From Brassica napus (lineage: Eukaryota; Streptophyta; Magnoliopsida; Brassicales; Brassicaceae): a DNA stretch of 64,000 nt. Positions within the stretch are counted from its first letter, which is position 1. Every line of letters starts with the position of its first letter. The notes beneath the pieces are model-generated. The model did no database searches and was not told where the DNA came from. It worked only from the letters and a program-made list of their open reading frames with translations. Below, one piece after another: positions 34,995-47,590 of the stretch. Position numbers and translations under genes: made by a program. Where the stretch lies: positions 36,205,473 through 36,269,472 of the forward strand of contig NC_063449.1 of the NCBI RefSeq assembly GCF_020379485.1, in the 5' to 3' direction.

Positions 34995-36745
34995 GCTTGC
35001 AACATAACAATAACTCTCTGTTTCAAACAGCTCTGTTTTTCGTTCCACACCCTCAAAGATTGTTCGTCTTTTTTTCCTTACTGTTATGGGAAACAAATCT
35101 TTATCAAACAAAAACGTATTTTTATCTTTATCAATATTATCTGAGAAAACAGTTTTTAAAAACGTTGTTAGAGCCAATCGATATTTTTATCTTTATCGAT
35201 ATTTTGTAAATTCATATTTTTATTATAAGTTCGGCAAATAGAATAGAACAAAAAATAGTAAATTTAGGATGAAATAACCGGTGGAATGTCATTATTTATA
35301 GGTTAAGAGAAGTTTGTAAGAAGTCTACATTTGTGTGAGTTGGTTAACGAAATAATTTGCAGTTCTTCTAAGTTTTATTGCCGTTCCTAATAAATATATG
35401 ACATTCCATTTCATATCTACGATGGTTCCATTTACATGCACATAATTTTTTCCATTTATATACACATTGCACCATTACACATAAATGAGAATATATTCAC
35501 TAGCTAGCTTAAATCCAGTTTCGAACAATTAAATCTTCCATTTGTAACCTGAGACACACAATCAAAAGGTAAAGGTGTTAAAGATCCTTCTAGAAAAGTT
35601 AGAAAAGTACATGTGAAATAGAACGTACAATATATCAAAATAAAAAAAAAAATCAGGTAAGACGTAATAATATGCATAGGCAACAAACAAATTTAACGCA
35701 TAAGTGACTCAGTGGAAACATACAAGGGCAAATAAAATAGTTTAAACAATTCCATTTTCCATAGCATAGTCATACAATATAGTTCTACCCTTAATATGTT
35801 TTTTTCGATTCCAAACATAACTAACCCCATACTTGGCAGTAAACATATGAGTACGATCATCTGGAAAAAAATCAACTCTAAATCAATTCGTTGACCTCGG
35901 CCTACCAGATCCGATATGCAACAGAAACGATGGGTTAGATTTAACAACTTCGATTAGACTTGGACGACTATATCCCAAATAGGGGAAAAGATCATCACAA
36001 TAATAAAATCGAAGGCACACAACCGAGAACTTACAATATCGCAACATATCTCATACGAATCGTTAATGTGAAGGAGTTGCTCTTTCTTGCCGATTAGACT
36101 GTAACGACGTCTTCTCGCAATCGATTTTAGAAGGGGAGACGATATCCCCTTTGCAACGCACTTTGAGAAGGCGAATAAATTCAGACAAGGCTGACCGGCG
36201 GCAACGGAGTAGAGAAAACAATGAGTTTGAATAGGTGGAGAAAACCGTCGATGGAGAACTTTTAGTTTCTCAAAAGTTATCAAAGAAAGTTGAAATAATT
36301 GATGGGAAGGGATGTACTTTTTATAGATAATAGCTAAGATTTTTATTTATTTATTTTTTTCGCTTCAAGTTTCACCTGTTGTAGGAAGGGGTAGCACAGT
36401 ATAATTATATAAATCTAAAGCCGTATATAGGAATGTTAGGTAAATTAGTTATGCAGTAAATTATAGATTTTTTTACGGTCATAGAGCCCAAATTTTCAGA
36501 AAACAAAGACCGAAAGAAACTCTTGAAAAAAATTAAAATCATTTACACGCTAACTAGATGATTTAAGTTAACTAAAATGGGCTTAGTAAGTAGCAAATAA
36601 ATGGGCAATAGGCCCATTAGTAGCAGACGCGCTTATTCTAAAGAGGGGGAAGCCCAAGAAAAAGCACCACTTTTTGCATCTTCCCGCTAATTCGATCACC
36701 CATTTATCGCTCTCACTCTCGTTTGCTTCTCTCAGGATCATAACA
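34995..36745. other. Intergenic, no supported gene
   Basis: AT-rich. A minus-strand frame of 109 codons (35954-36283) and one of 84 codons (35693-35947) lie in a GC-richer patch but show no domain I recognise. Just before the next gene, ATGGGCAATAGGCCCAT at about 36601-36617 is a palindromic site II-like promoter word, fitting transcription to the right. Confidence 0.45.
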
Positions 36746-38430
36746 ATGGCGGACGAGGAAGTCATCAGCATGGTAATACTTAGTGCTTATCCTCTCCCTA
36801 TTTCCAGTTTCTTTGAACTCTGGTGTTGATTTCGAGCCCTAATTGTAGATGCTAAGCTCGATCACTATCGGAGATGGTGACGATCAAGATTCTTCGTCTT
36901 TTGCGAAGGTTAGTTTCGTTTATATTGGAGATTCTTTATATAGGATAGATCGTCCTGGTGATTTGATCCGTAACCTGTGTGTAGATACTAAACGGTCTCG
37001 GAGATGGTGATGAATCTTCGTCTTCTAAGGTTATTTTCGTTTATTCTGTAGATCCGTGTCTAGGCTTTAGATCGTCGTGCTGATTTGATCGATCACTAAT
37101 ATTTGTAGATAACGAGCTTGACTGATCATGGAGATACTTCTGAACCATCGTCTTTCAAGGTTTGTTAGTCTCTTCCTTATCTAGTCTATAGATCGTGGAT
37201 CTGAATTTGAACTGCTGATTTGATCACTACTAATATGTGTAGATAACAAGCTTGATTGATCATGTTGATACTTCTGAATCATCATCGCCTCTCAAGGTGG
37301 TTTGTTACTTTCTTTTGAAAGCTTTGTTATATAGTCTAGGTCGTGGTTCTGATATTGAGCTGTAATATACTGTAGATGCCAAGCTGCTTTACTGAACATG
37401 GAGATGCTTCTGAACCTTTGCCTTTGAAGAAGTGGCCAAGCGAGCCTGAGTCTTACTCTCCAAAGGTAAGATTTTTAGATTGTAGCATTGTTTTGTGATT
37501 TATAGTTGCTAATGTTTATATGGTTCTGATTTTGAACTGTAATATCTGTAGATGCTAAGCTTTACTGAACATGGAGATGCTTCTGACCCTTTGCCTTCGA
37601 AGAAGTGGCCAAGATTGATGGATCGCAAGGAGCCTGAGTTTGTGTCTCCAAAGGTTTGTTACTTTCTTTTGAAAGCTTTGTTATCAAGTCAAGGACTGAA
37701 GATTGTGGTTCTGAATCTGTAATATCTCTAGATGCCAAGCTGCTTTACTGAACATGGAGATGCTTCTGAACCTTTGCCTTCGAAGAAGTGGCTAAGCGAG
37801 ACTGAGTCTGACTCTCCAAAGGTAAGATTTTTGGATTGTAGCATTGTCTTGATTTATAGTCGCTAATGTTTATATGGAACGTGGCAGCAGAGCTCATCAA
37901 CATCTGGCTCAGGGAGTGGTTCAGATTCAGGTTCTGGGTCTGGGTCTGGTTCAGGTTCAGGGTCTTCTACGAGCTCTGTGGAGTCAACCTGTTCATCGTT
38001 CTGTGTGATGCTTCAGATGATTACGCTAAACTCTATCAATCAGGGAAGATCAGCTCCTCCTGCAGCAAACCTCGTCGAAGAATCAGATCCGAACACAATA
38101 CTTCTCAACACTCCAATGACGTTTCTCATGGAATCCTTCAATTCGGGGTGGAACGAAAGTGTTGACAGTCTTTCCATTTTGCCGGCTACCAAAGAAGACT
38201 TGTTTGCCATATGCAGCGTCTTGCTTCCTGCGGCCTATACGACGGGTCTTTGGTTCGACTCATTTGACAATTCTCCCAAACGTCTGCCTGGTTTGGTTTG
38301 CCTCGAACTGTATCTTGCATGGAAGGCCGCTGGATTCAAGGCTGGAAGTTACGTGTTAAGAAAGTATGGTTATGAGAAGCATTTAGAGATGGAGGATTTC
38401 AGCGACTTCTTTACTTGGGGCAGCTTTTGA
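36746..38430 (+). CDS. Unrecognised protein encoded by serially duplicated phase-0 exons
   Basis: Nine exons, all phase 0: 36746-36772, 36849-36908, 36985-37029, 37109-37159, 37243-37296, 37376-37465, 37552-37653, 37732-37821, 37888-38430. The sum is 1062 nt (353 aa). Exons 2-5 are short copies of one unit (M/I-L/T-S..GD.., ending in S-K). Exons 6-8 are longer copies (MPSCFTEHGDASEPLP, KKW, SPK), and their introns are also alike. The last exon opens with a Ser/Gly run (SGSGSGSDSG) and ends in a compact Trp/Phe-rich domain (LFAICSVLLPAAYTTGLWFD, LYLAWKAAGFKAGSYVLRKY, FFTWGSF) that I cannot name. The exon 9 acceptor is a tandem CAGCAG. Site II-like words precede the gene. No damage seen. Confidence 0.7.
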
Positions 38431-38442
38431 TTCCTGACCTAC

Positions 38443-38690
38443 TTTTAACTCGGTTAGTTCATTTGTCAATTTTAAACCACGGTCGTAGGGAATTGTCATT
38501 GTAAACCACGGTTCTTTGTTCATGATTTTAAACCACGGTTGGTTCATTTGTCAATTTTAAACCATGGTTGTAGGGAATTGTCATTTTAAACCACGGTTCT
38601 TTGTTCATGATTTTAAACCACGGTTGTAGGGAATTGTCATTTTAAACCACGGTTCTTTGTTCATGATTTTAAACCACGGTTTTACAGAAT
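38443..38690. repeat. Minisatellite built on TTTTAAACCACGGTT
   Basis: Starting just after the stop codon, TTTTAAACCACGGTT recurs about nine times, alternating with GTAGGGAATTGTCAT and CTTTGTTCATGA (higher-order unit about 56 bp), plus two GGTTCATTTGTCAA variants at the left. It would lie in the 3' UTR of the preceding gene. Confidence 0.85.
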
Positions 38691-39700
38691 TCCAATAAAT
38701 CATGATTGCAATTATTAGGTTTCCCATATTTTTTTTTATACAAAAGTTTGAACAGTGATTTTGTTTATTTATGTTTTTTTCTTTCTCTTAATACTTCTAT
38801 TTTCATATATTTTAGCATCACATGAAAAAATTCAAACCATTCAAATATTTTATGAAATATACTGTAATTCATTTAACATAATCTTTCCAATTTTTTATTT
38901 TAGTAAAAAGGATAATTCCAAACTATGATTTAGGGTTGAGTTTAAAGGCTTAGGGTTTAAAGATTAAGACTTGGATTTGAAGTTTAGGATTTAATGTTTC
39001 TGGTTTAGTTGTTTGAAATAGTAAAAACAAAAAGACATGTTTTTCAAATTGACTCATATACGCTTTTTATTATGATGTTGTCTAATTCTCATCACATCTT
39101 AGCTCTTAGGCGATTGATGATAGTAGTAATCATCAAAATGGTTCAAAAACAAAAGGTATAAGGTTAGATGAATTTATGCAAACCATCTTACAATTCAGTC
39201 TTGCTAGAAAAATATAAGAATCCATTTGCTTTGTGATAATTTGATATATAGTAAAAATATAATATGTGAAAGTATTATTAAAATTAAGTTTTTTTTTTAA
39301 TTCTGTGGAGGGTAGAATAAAAATCAAATGTATGATGTTTTTATAATAGGTATTGCAGATGATTAAATTATAAAATATACACAACCATATGATCTTGTAA
39401 AGATTTGGTGAAGTTAGTTAACAAGTAAACTCTGAATGTTAACATGTTCAACTGGTTTAAAGAAGTATTGTGATAGAGCCAACGTTTGAAAGAGGTCTAT
39501 TTTAGATAGATATACAATGAACTCAAACAAAACCGCGCGTCCTTGCAACAAAAGAAAGCCTGTAATAGGCGGTGGTGAGAATACCAACGTTCTTCGTGTA
39601 TGGACACTACCCGATAAGAAGCTATACCATCTGTGTGCCCATGCTTCTTAGCTAGTAAACTCACTGCTTATAGTCCTCTACATATATTTATAGTACGAGA
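38691..39700. other. AT-rich intergenic
   Basis: No gene. Around 38930-39000 are degenerate repeats of the TTTAGGGTTTAAAG type. Otherwise nothing recognised. Confidence 0.5.
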
Positions 39701-40330
39701 AGCAATTAACCTTCCCGCCAAATCTTCGTAACACATTTTCTAAAAAAAGTTTTTTTTGCTAAACTTGCAGAATCTAGTTATCCTGCCAAAATGCCAAAAA
39801 AAAAAAAAAAATTGAATCTTCCACAAAACCACGAACGTTTTTTTTGTCAAAATTGCAAAAATGAGTTTTCCTCCTAAAACGAAAAATTCAGTTCACCTGT
39901 CTAAATCACAAAACAAGTTTTCCTCCCATAACCAAAAAATAAATTTCTGACAAAACCGTGAAATGTATTCCCCTGATAATACTGTAAAAACTAGTTTTTC
40001 CTCTTTAACCACAAAATAAATTTTCTTACTAAAACCACCAAAACATCTAGTTTTCTCACCAAAACCACAAAACCAAAACAACGAGTTTTCTCGCCAAAAC
40101 CTTAATTTAAGCTTTCCCGTCAAATCCAAAAAAATTAAGGCTTCCGTAAAAATTTTAAAAAACTAATTTTCATGCATAAAATATCGAGTTTTTCCGCCAA
40201 AACGATTTTTCTCCCAAAAACTTATAATTTTCCGTCAAAACTGCAAAATGAAATTTTTTTAGCAAAACGAGTTTTTTCGTCAAACTTACAAAATCGATGT
40301 TTTTCCACTAAATAAATACTATAAAATAGG
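39700..40330. repeat. Degenerate tandem repeat of the AGTTTTCCCGCCAAAACCAC type
   Basis: About 630 bp in which GTTTT, TCC or TCGCC, then AAAAC and (A/G)CAAAA recur roughly every 25-35 bp with heavy drift (clear units near 40040-40130, 40180-40300). It looks like an old minisatellite. A minus-strand frame of 78 codons here (39893-40129) is only the repeat translated. Confidence 0.6.
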
Positions 40331-41947
<1,617 letters not shown>

Positions 41948-42248
41948 TGACGCAAAACTGCATTGCATCGAGATGCAAGAGAAGATTATAAATATTATTA
42001 TTATTATATGAACTTTTTTTGTCAATTGGGTATGTGAATGGTCTGATTGTACAACTACATGCCTTATATGGTTATTGCTTTCATTGTACTTGAATAAACA
42101 CATGGATTGATGATTGAATGTTACTGCTTTCTTGTTACTGCACAAGTATTTTCGCCGTCTCCTTGATGTTGTCCTGTGTGCAGTCCATTTTTACTTTAAA
42201 TGTATCTCACACAAAAACATACAAAGAACACTAATGGTGTGCAGAGAG

Positions 42249-42862
42249 TATTAGGGATAAATGTCCCACATCGGATATTGGAAGGGATCCTTAGTAATAT
42301 ACAAGATGGATGGGTCACTCCACTTATCACCAATTGGTTTTAGGTTGGAAGCCCATCTAGCTTAACATGGTATCAGAGCCCGATCCACGCAGTCCAACCC
42401 GATCCACATCGACCCGGCCCAAAGTTGGCCTTCGATCCTTGCCCGAGCATTCCGAGATTGACGCTTAAAGAGCCATCATCTCGAGGGGGCGTATTAGACA
42501 CAAAGTGTCCCACATCGGTAGTTAGAAGGGATCCTAATTAATATATAAGATAGATGAGCCACTCCACTTATCACCAATTGGTTTTAGGTTGGAAGTCCAT
42601 CTAGCTTAACAATTAACATGGTATCAGAGCCCGATCCATGTAGTCCAATCCGATCCATTATCGATCTAGCCCAAAGTCGGCCCATCGATCCTTGCCCGAA
42701 CATCCGAGATTGACGCTCAAAGAGCCATCATCTCGAGTGGGCGTATTAGGGATAAATGTCCCACATCGGATATTGGAAGGGATCCTTAGTAATATACAAG
42801 ATGGATGGGTCACTCCACTTATCACCAATTGGTTTTAGGTTGGAAGCCCATCTAGCTTAACA
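42249..42862 (+). mobile_element. TRIM retroelement with three LTRs (LTR-internal-LTR-internal-LTR)
   Basis: LTR1 42249-42367 and LTR3 42744-42862 (119 bp each) look identical. LTR2 42492-42618 (127 bp) is diverged. Each LTR contains GTCCCACATCGG and CACTTATCACCAATTGG. LTR1 and LTR2 are each followed by TGGTATCAGAGCC, the initiator-tRNA-Met primer-binding site. Each internal segment (about 125 bp) ends in a purine tract (CGAGGGGGCG or CGAGTGGGCG). The 5-bp target duplication GAGAG flanks the whole (42244-42248 and 42863-42867). No coding capacity, as usual for TRIMs. A related fragment lies at 60560-60695. Confidence 0.85.
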
Positions 42863-44530
42863 GAGAGTTCAAGCATGAGGGATGCTAAGGCTTGTGTCCA
42901 AAGTGAAGCAGGTAGTATATATTCAACTATTTTGAACCAGAACCGTAGGTTCTCAAAGTTTCAGTTCTCAGATTTGTTCCTTTTGAACTCAGCAGAGACT
43001 CCGTTGGATCTTCTCCGGGAGCTATAGACAGAGTAGTCTCCACTGTGCATTCCTGAATCTGAGCTGTCATCAAAACCATCCTGAACTTCATGACGTCTGA
43101 GTTATACTGACCAGAGTCAAGACAGCCCCTCCTACCCTAGGTGTAGCTCCGCCACTGGTCATGACTGCTTTGCCCCACCTTGATTCCGTTGCTGATGTCT
43201 CCCATGTCCCCTCCACTCTCCAGTACTCTCACAACCTTCTATGAACCAAGTTTTGTTTGAGAAAATAAGTATTTTCAAAACCATCCTGAACTTCTATCCT
43301 TTTCTGAATCCTTCGGTGATGCAGCGTACATGTCATTTACTTATTGGGATTTATCTTTGGTGTTGGCTATCTCGGTTAGAATCAAGGATGATTTGCCATC
43401 TTATTAGGTTAGATTAGGCATGTTACTAACTTACTATATTTGAGCTTATCAACTTACGTGAGCTATAAGTAACTGTGGCGTCAACTCTTCATCCTTCGAT
43501 GGGTTTGGATGATTTAATAAAAGAGAGAGAGTTATCTTCTTATTTATTTTGTTTTCGAATATTTCTTTGAACAAAACAACGATTTGAAGTAAAACATATT
43601 TGTGTATAAAACGTTTACAATTAAAATGCAGTAAAATAGTGCGGGGTTATGGTTTTAACACTATATAGTTTTATAAAGTTGTTAAAGAAAAATATATTAT
43701 TACTAAACATTTGGATAAATTTCGGTAATTCTTGTAGATAAGGTCTGGACCTCAATATCACATGGATCAAAAAAATTCCCACCGCCGCCTTGGATTTTCC
43801 CTTTTTATTATTTAATTAGAAGTATCACGTTACAGTTCACATATCAATTATGACATGAACTGATCATGATATACTATCTAACAATGAATTCGTGTAGGAA
43901 CATTGACGTGTAAAATTGGAGCTGCAGTGAAAAAAAAAATCAATAAAAATGGAGAAGAAACGAAAAAGAAAAAGCTAACATCTAAAGGCAAAGAAGCCTC
44001 TGGCTCAAAACTCATTATTATAAGACTTGGGACATACCACGTTTACGAGGGGGGCCTTCGAATTCATCATTTCATGTACAATTCACTCATTTATAAATGT
44101 TTCACTGAAATGATGTAATAGCTTTTTTTGTAGTTAGGTGAATTTAGTTTGTTTCAGAGAATTCGAGGTCAAATGAACTTAAAACTTTATTTAATTTGGA
44201 CTTTAATTCGTTGTTTAAATTGTAGTATTGAGTTAGTAGAATTAAGTCTCAATTCCTGTTAATGCGTTGTCTCCCGCACACATGTTCTAATTTACTTATG
44301 ATCATTAGTTTTTTCATCGGCCATCAGTACACAACTTGCACACGCACATTGATGCGAACATGCATCTTGTTCTCGCTCTCGCATATATATATATATGTGT
44401 GTGTGTGTGTGCGCGCATGTATTTTATGGATGTATAAATCATTGAATCACGACAGAAGAGTCTGTCGTATGCATGTATACTCCTTAATTGACTTCTTTAT
44501 AAAAACAAAATGGGATATTTATATGGTCAC
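42863..44530. other. Intergenic with coding and transposon fragments
   Basis: On the minus strand 43083-42966 reads as an open stretch (DGFDDSSDSGMHSGDYSVYS, ending NKSEN and stop) that looks like a real protein C-terminus but is unrecognised. A 20-bp word GAAGTTCAGGATGGTTTTGA (minus strand) occurs at its left edge and again at about 43277-43296, enclosing about 190 bp. GGTGTAGCTCCGCCACTG at about 43140-43157 resembles a hAT terminal repeat. 43300-44380 shows nothing I can name. A (TA)n(TG)n microsatellite follows. Confidence 0.4.
44382..44417. repeat. (TA)n(TG)n microsatellite
   Basis: Run of AT dinucleotides followed by about nine GT dinucleotides and GCGCGC. Confidence 0.9.
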
Positions 44531-45032
44531 TGTGAGAGACAAGGTTTCACTTCTTAGATTTAGGTTAGGTCAAGAGAGATGAATGAGAATCGTGGGCTGA
44601 ATCCCGTAAATAAACTTGAAGAATGAATATGATTTTATTGATGAGTTGAAAGATGATGAATACAAAGGAATGTATCTTGAGATGATTGCTAAAGAATACG
44701 TAATGCTTTTAATCTAGTACAAAAGTTGATATATGGAAAAGAGATCGCTTGTCTTTTATCTTCTCCGTCTTTATATAGTCTAGGTTTCGTTGGCAACCCT
44801 TCAACTGTTCTCCTAGATCTTTGGCTTCAATTACGGAGCTCGCTTTAGGCTCCTCTTGACCGAGTCCCTTAAGGTGTTAGCTCACTTTCTGTCGTGACCT
44901 CTGCTATGATGTCTCCCAGGTCCAGTCGTCAGCTCGGCTTTCAGCTCCCTTTGTTATGATGGGCTTATCGCAACCCACATGCTAGCTCACGCTTATCGGT
45001 ACCTCACCTGAGGGTCATATTCGGGTCCAACA
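44531..45032 (-). repeat. 3' LTR of the Tat element
   Basis: On the plus strand it starts TGTGAGAGACAAGG and ends GGGTCCAACA; on the element strand it is TGTTGG...CTCACA. TATA-like CTATATAAAG lies on the element strand near 44770-44780. Confidence 0.93.
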
Positions 45033-45050
45033 GTTGCCCCCAGCTTTCGA
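45033..45050 (-). other. Polypurine tract
   Basis: On the element strand CGAAAGCTGGGGGCAAC directly precedes the 3' LTR, the expected place for plus-strand DNA priming. Confidence 0.75.
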
Positions 45051-45364
45051 ATAAAATCCTTTGTCTCGGAAGCTAGAATCTAGCTATCGATCTTATCTTT
45101 TCGTTAAGATAATGATTAGTTCTTATCCTATTTAGATTCAGCTTACTCGATCTAACGGTCTTTATTACGTTTGGCAGAATCTATGGTTCAGATGGAGAGG
45201 GTTTGAAATGACTTTTCCGAATCTCGAGAGGTGATGGGATATAAAGCGGTGAACATTAACTGCTAGCCTTCCACTTTCTCCACGCCTCCGTTCGGTTTTC
45301 AAGGTAACTTCTCTCTCTTTGGAGACGATGATATATATATATATTTTCTTTGGATTTATTGCAG

Positions 45365-46183
45365 TTGGCTGGGGCTGTTAACAGGGCCCAGCTCAGGTTT
45401 GAGAATGCTCTGTGTGCTGCCCCCAATGCTGGTGAACTTGCTGAGGTTACCGAGATGGTTAAGGCAGCCAAAACCGATCTTGACCAAGCCCGGGTTCGAA
45501 TTTCTGAACTCGAAGCCGAAGTGACGAGGCTAGGCTCGAAGGCCGATGCTCAGCAAGGAGAGATCGAGAGTCAAAAGCTCGATATCCAGGTGAAGAGCAG
45601 GAGGATCAATGATTTAGAGGCTGCTCGAAAGATAGCTGAGCATCAAGTACGTGAACTCATTGCCTCATCCCGGGATAGCCAGAAGAACAAGGAAGCTGAA
45701 GTCAAGCTGGCTGTCAGGGAAGGGAAGAAAGAAGTCGCCGAAGCTTACGGCAAGATCCTGGTCTGTGTTAAGGAGAAGTTTGCTAGGAAGAAAGATGAGG
45801 TCGACGCTTTGGTGTACGCTCAGGAGCTCCAAGCTAATGCCGACCTCTTGAAGGATATGCTGAACAACAAGATCCAAAGCGTTGAAGAGGAGTACAACCA
45901 ATTGGTGGCCTTATTACCAGAAGCGACAACTGCGTATGAGAAGGCTCAAGTCTCTGACTTCTCGGTCAGCAAGCTTCCTCTTCCCCAGATCTCGGAGAGT
46001 TCAGGTACTTTCGAGATTAACATGTTTAATCCATCCTTTTCTGGGGAGTATGGCTCTAATTTGGGTTTGATGGCTCCTGACTTAGCTCCAGTCGAGGCAG
46101 CAATAGGAGGTGACGGCAATGTGGTCGATGAGGGAGTTCCTGCCGGTGCTGGTGATCCGATTCAGGAAGAGAAGGAAGATTGA
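45365..46183 (+). CDS. Antisense ORF of the Tat element (coiled-coil protein)
   Basis: Open frame of about 272 codons on the strand opposite to gag-pol, between pol and the 3' LTR. It begins just after a good acceptor (TTTATTGCAG), and a donor-like CAAG/GTAAC lies at 45303/45304, so the 5' exon is probably upstream. I found no clear in-frame ATG in that exon. The product is a long coiled coil (AKTDLDQARVRISELEAEVT, then several more Lys/Glu-rich heptads) with a Gly/acidic tail ending in QEEKED. Antisense ORFs here are known in Tat-lineage elements; the function is unknown. The frame is undamaged, unlike pol in the same element. Confidence 0.65.
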   Translation: MAGAVNRAQLRFENALCAAPNAGELAEVTEMVKAAKTDLDQARVRISELEAEVTRLGSKADAQQGEIESQKLDIQVKSRRINDLEAARKIAEHQVRELIASSRDSQKNKEAEVKLAVREGKKEVAEAYGKILVCVKEKFARKKDEVDALVYAQELQANADLLKDMLNNKIQSVEEEYNQLVALLPEATTAYEKAQVSDFSVSKLPLPQISESSGTFEINMFNPSFSGEYGSNLGLMAPDLAPVEAAIGGDGNVVDEGVPAGAGDPIQEEKED

Positions 46184-47294
46184 GAGCTACGGCTCTTTTA
46201 ACTTTATGTTTTGTGTTTTTAAGACTTCGGCCTAAGGGCTTTGTTTCGTTATGTTTTGTGACTTAGTGCCTGAGGAGGCCTTTAAACCTTAACGCTTGCT
46301 GGATTTCAATAGCCTGGGGAGGTTTTTAAACCCTTTCTTATGTTTAAATCGTGGCTATTATTTCTGTTTTAAGTTTTTGAACTTAACCTCGTTTCATTTA
46401 ATCATAGTGATTGCGAATCTCAGATGAGTTGTGTGCCGTCATCGTTGAGTCGGATTAGGACCTTTAGTCTTTATTTATGATAAGCATTTAGCTTAATGGA
46501 TATTCGGTCGTGATAACCTTAAAGAGAAGTTCTTGATTTTAGCTCGGGGACCTGAGTCCGATTCGAAAGGTTCTGGGACCTGGTTGTTCAGGTTCGTAGG
46601 AACCTGGATTTAGATTTATAGGGACCTGAGTTAATTCGAAGGACTTCGAGGCCTTTGAAGTTTAACGGATGGAATTGAGGAATTTCGGGATTTTCCTGAT
46701 TCTTTAGGATTTTAAGACTTTTCGATTTTGATAAGGGTTTCAAGACCTTCTGGTTTTGATTAGGATTTTAGGACCTGGTTGATTGTTAAGGATTTTAGGA
46801 CCTTGCTGATTGTTAAGGATTTTAAGACCTTGCTGATTGTTAAGGATTTTAAGACCTTGCTGATTGTTAAGGATTTTAAGACCTTAGTTTATGTTAAGGA
46901 TTTTAAGACCTTGCTGATTGTTAAGGATTTTAAGACCTTGCTGATTGTTAAGGATTTTAAGACCTTAGGTTCAGGTTTTCAGGGACCTGAATGTATTCGA
47001 GATTGTTGAGCTTAGGTCCCGATTTAGGGGGACCTAAATTTTCTTGGAGGGTTTTAAGACCTTTGATGTTTATGAAACTGAATCAATCGTTTTATTAATA
47101 TCAGATATCAGAGAATACATGATTCGGATTATTTACACAGTAACTATTTTTAGGCTAAGTGTTCTTGGTAACACCTGCCCCTTTGGCTTAGGTGAGGAGG
47201 TTGGTGAGAAGAGGTTGGGGCTGCACTCATGACGGAGCTGCCTACGTACCCAGTCAAGGGATCAAGCCAAACGTAGTTCAGGGGTTTTAGGTAC
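46184..47294 (-). other. Untranslated region of the Tat element with tandem repeats
   Basis: Between integrase and the antisense ORF. It contains many GGACCTG/AAGACCTT words and, at 46781-46969, a clean tandem array. A plus-strand frame through the array (46779-47009) is the repeat translated (IVKDFKTLL units), not a credible gene. Confidence 0.7.
46781..46969. repeat. 27-bp tandem array, seven units
   Basis: Seven units of GATTGTTAAGGATTTTAAGA CCTTGCT with one to three changes each; units 4, 5 and 7 carry AGT, TTAT or AGG variants. Shorter degenerate copies extend left to about 46690. Confidence 0.92.
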
Positions 47295-47567
47295 CTAATG
47301 ATAGTATCTTTTGAGGTTCGTGGCATTCCACGATCGGATTTCAGGTACCCCGGTTCGTACCTTCTGGAGTTTGTAAACTCCGGGTCGTACTATGTGGATA
47401 ATTCGGTAGGGTCCTTCCCAGTTGGTTCCTAACTTTCCAGCTCCCGGTTCCTTTGTTCCTTCGAACACTTTCCTAAGCACTAGGTCCCCTACGGCGAACT
47501 GTCGGGGCCTTACTTTGGAATTGTAGTGTCGTGCCATTGCTTGCTGATAATTTTGAATGCGAAGCAA
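47295..47567 (-). pseudogene. Integrase C-terminal part (frameshifted from integrase core)
   Basis: 90 codons: [20 protein letters not shown], then DLVLRK, then [11 protein letters not shown], the C-terminal beta-barrel/GPY-F-like region of Ty3 integrases. It belongs to the same polyprotein as 47591-48490; one base is missing at about 47590 (GACTGATCGAGG), which brings a TGA into frame. Confidence 0.85.
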
Positions 47568-47590
47568 GGCTTGGTCTCGTCTTTCCTCGA

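Noticed and set aside
35954..36283. 109-codon minus-strand frame as a gene
   Set aside because: No recognised domain, no splice partners, not repeated elsewhere in the window; kept only as a remark.
37866..38165. 99-codon frame overlapping the last exon of the exon-duplicated gene
   Set aside because: Out-of-frame reading of the Ser/Gly run; the in-frame reading joins all upstream exons in phase 0.
46781..46969. Regular 27-bp repeats as a possible CRISPR-like array
   Set aside because: Units are directly adjacent with no spacers, the genome is a plant, and the array sits in a retrotransposon untranslated region.
46779..47009. 76-codon frame with IVKDFKTLL repeats
   Set aside because: Translation of the 27-bp tandem array in a non-coding part of the Tat element; no start context or flanking domain.
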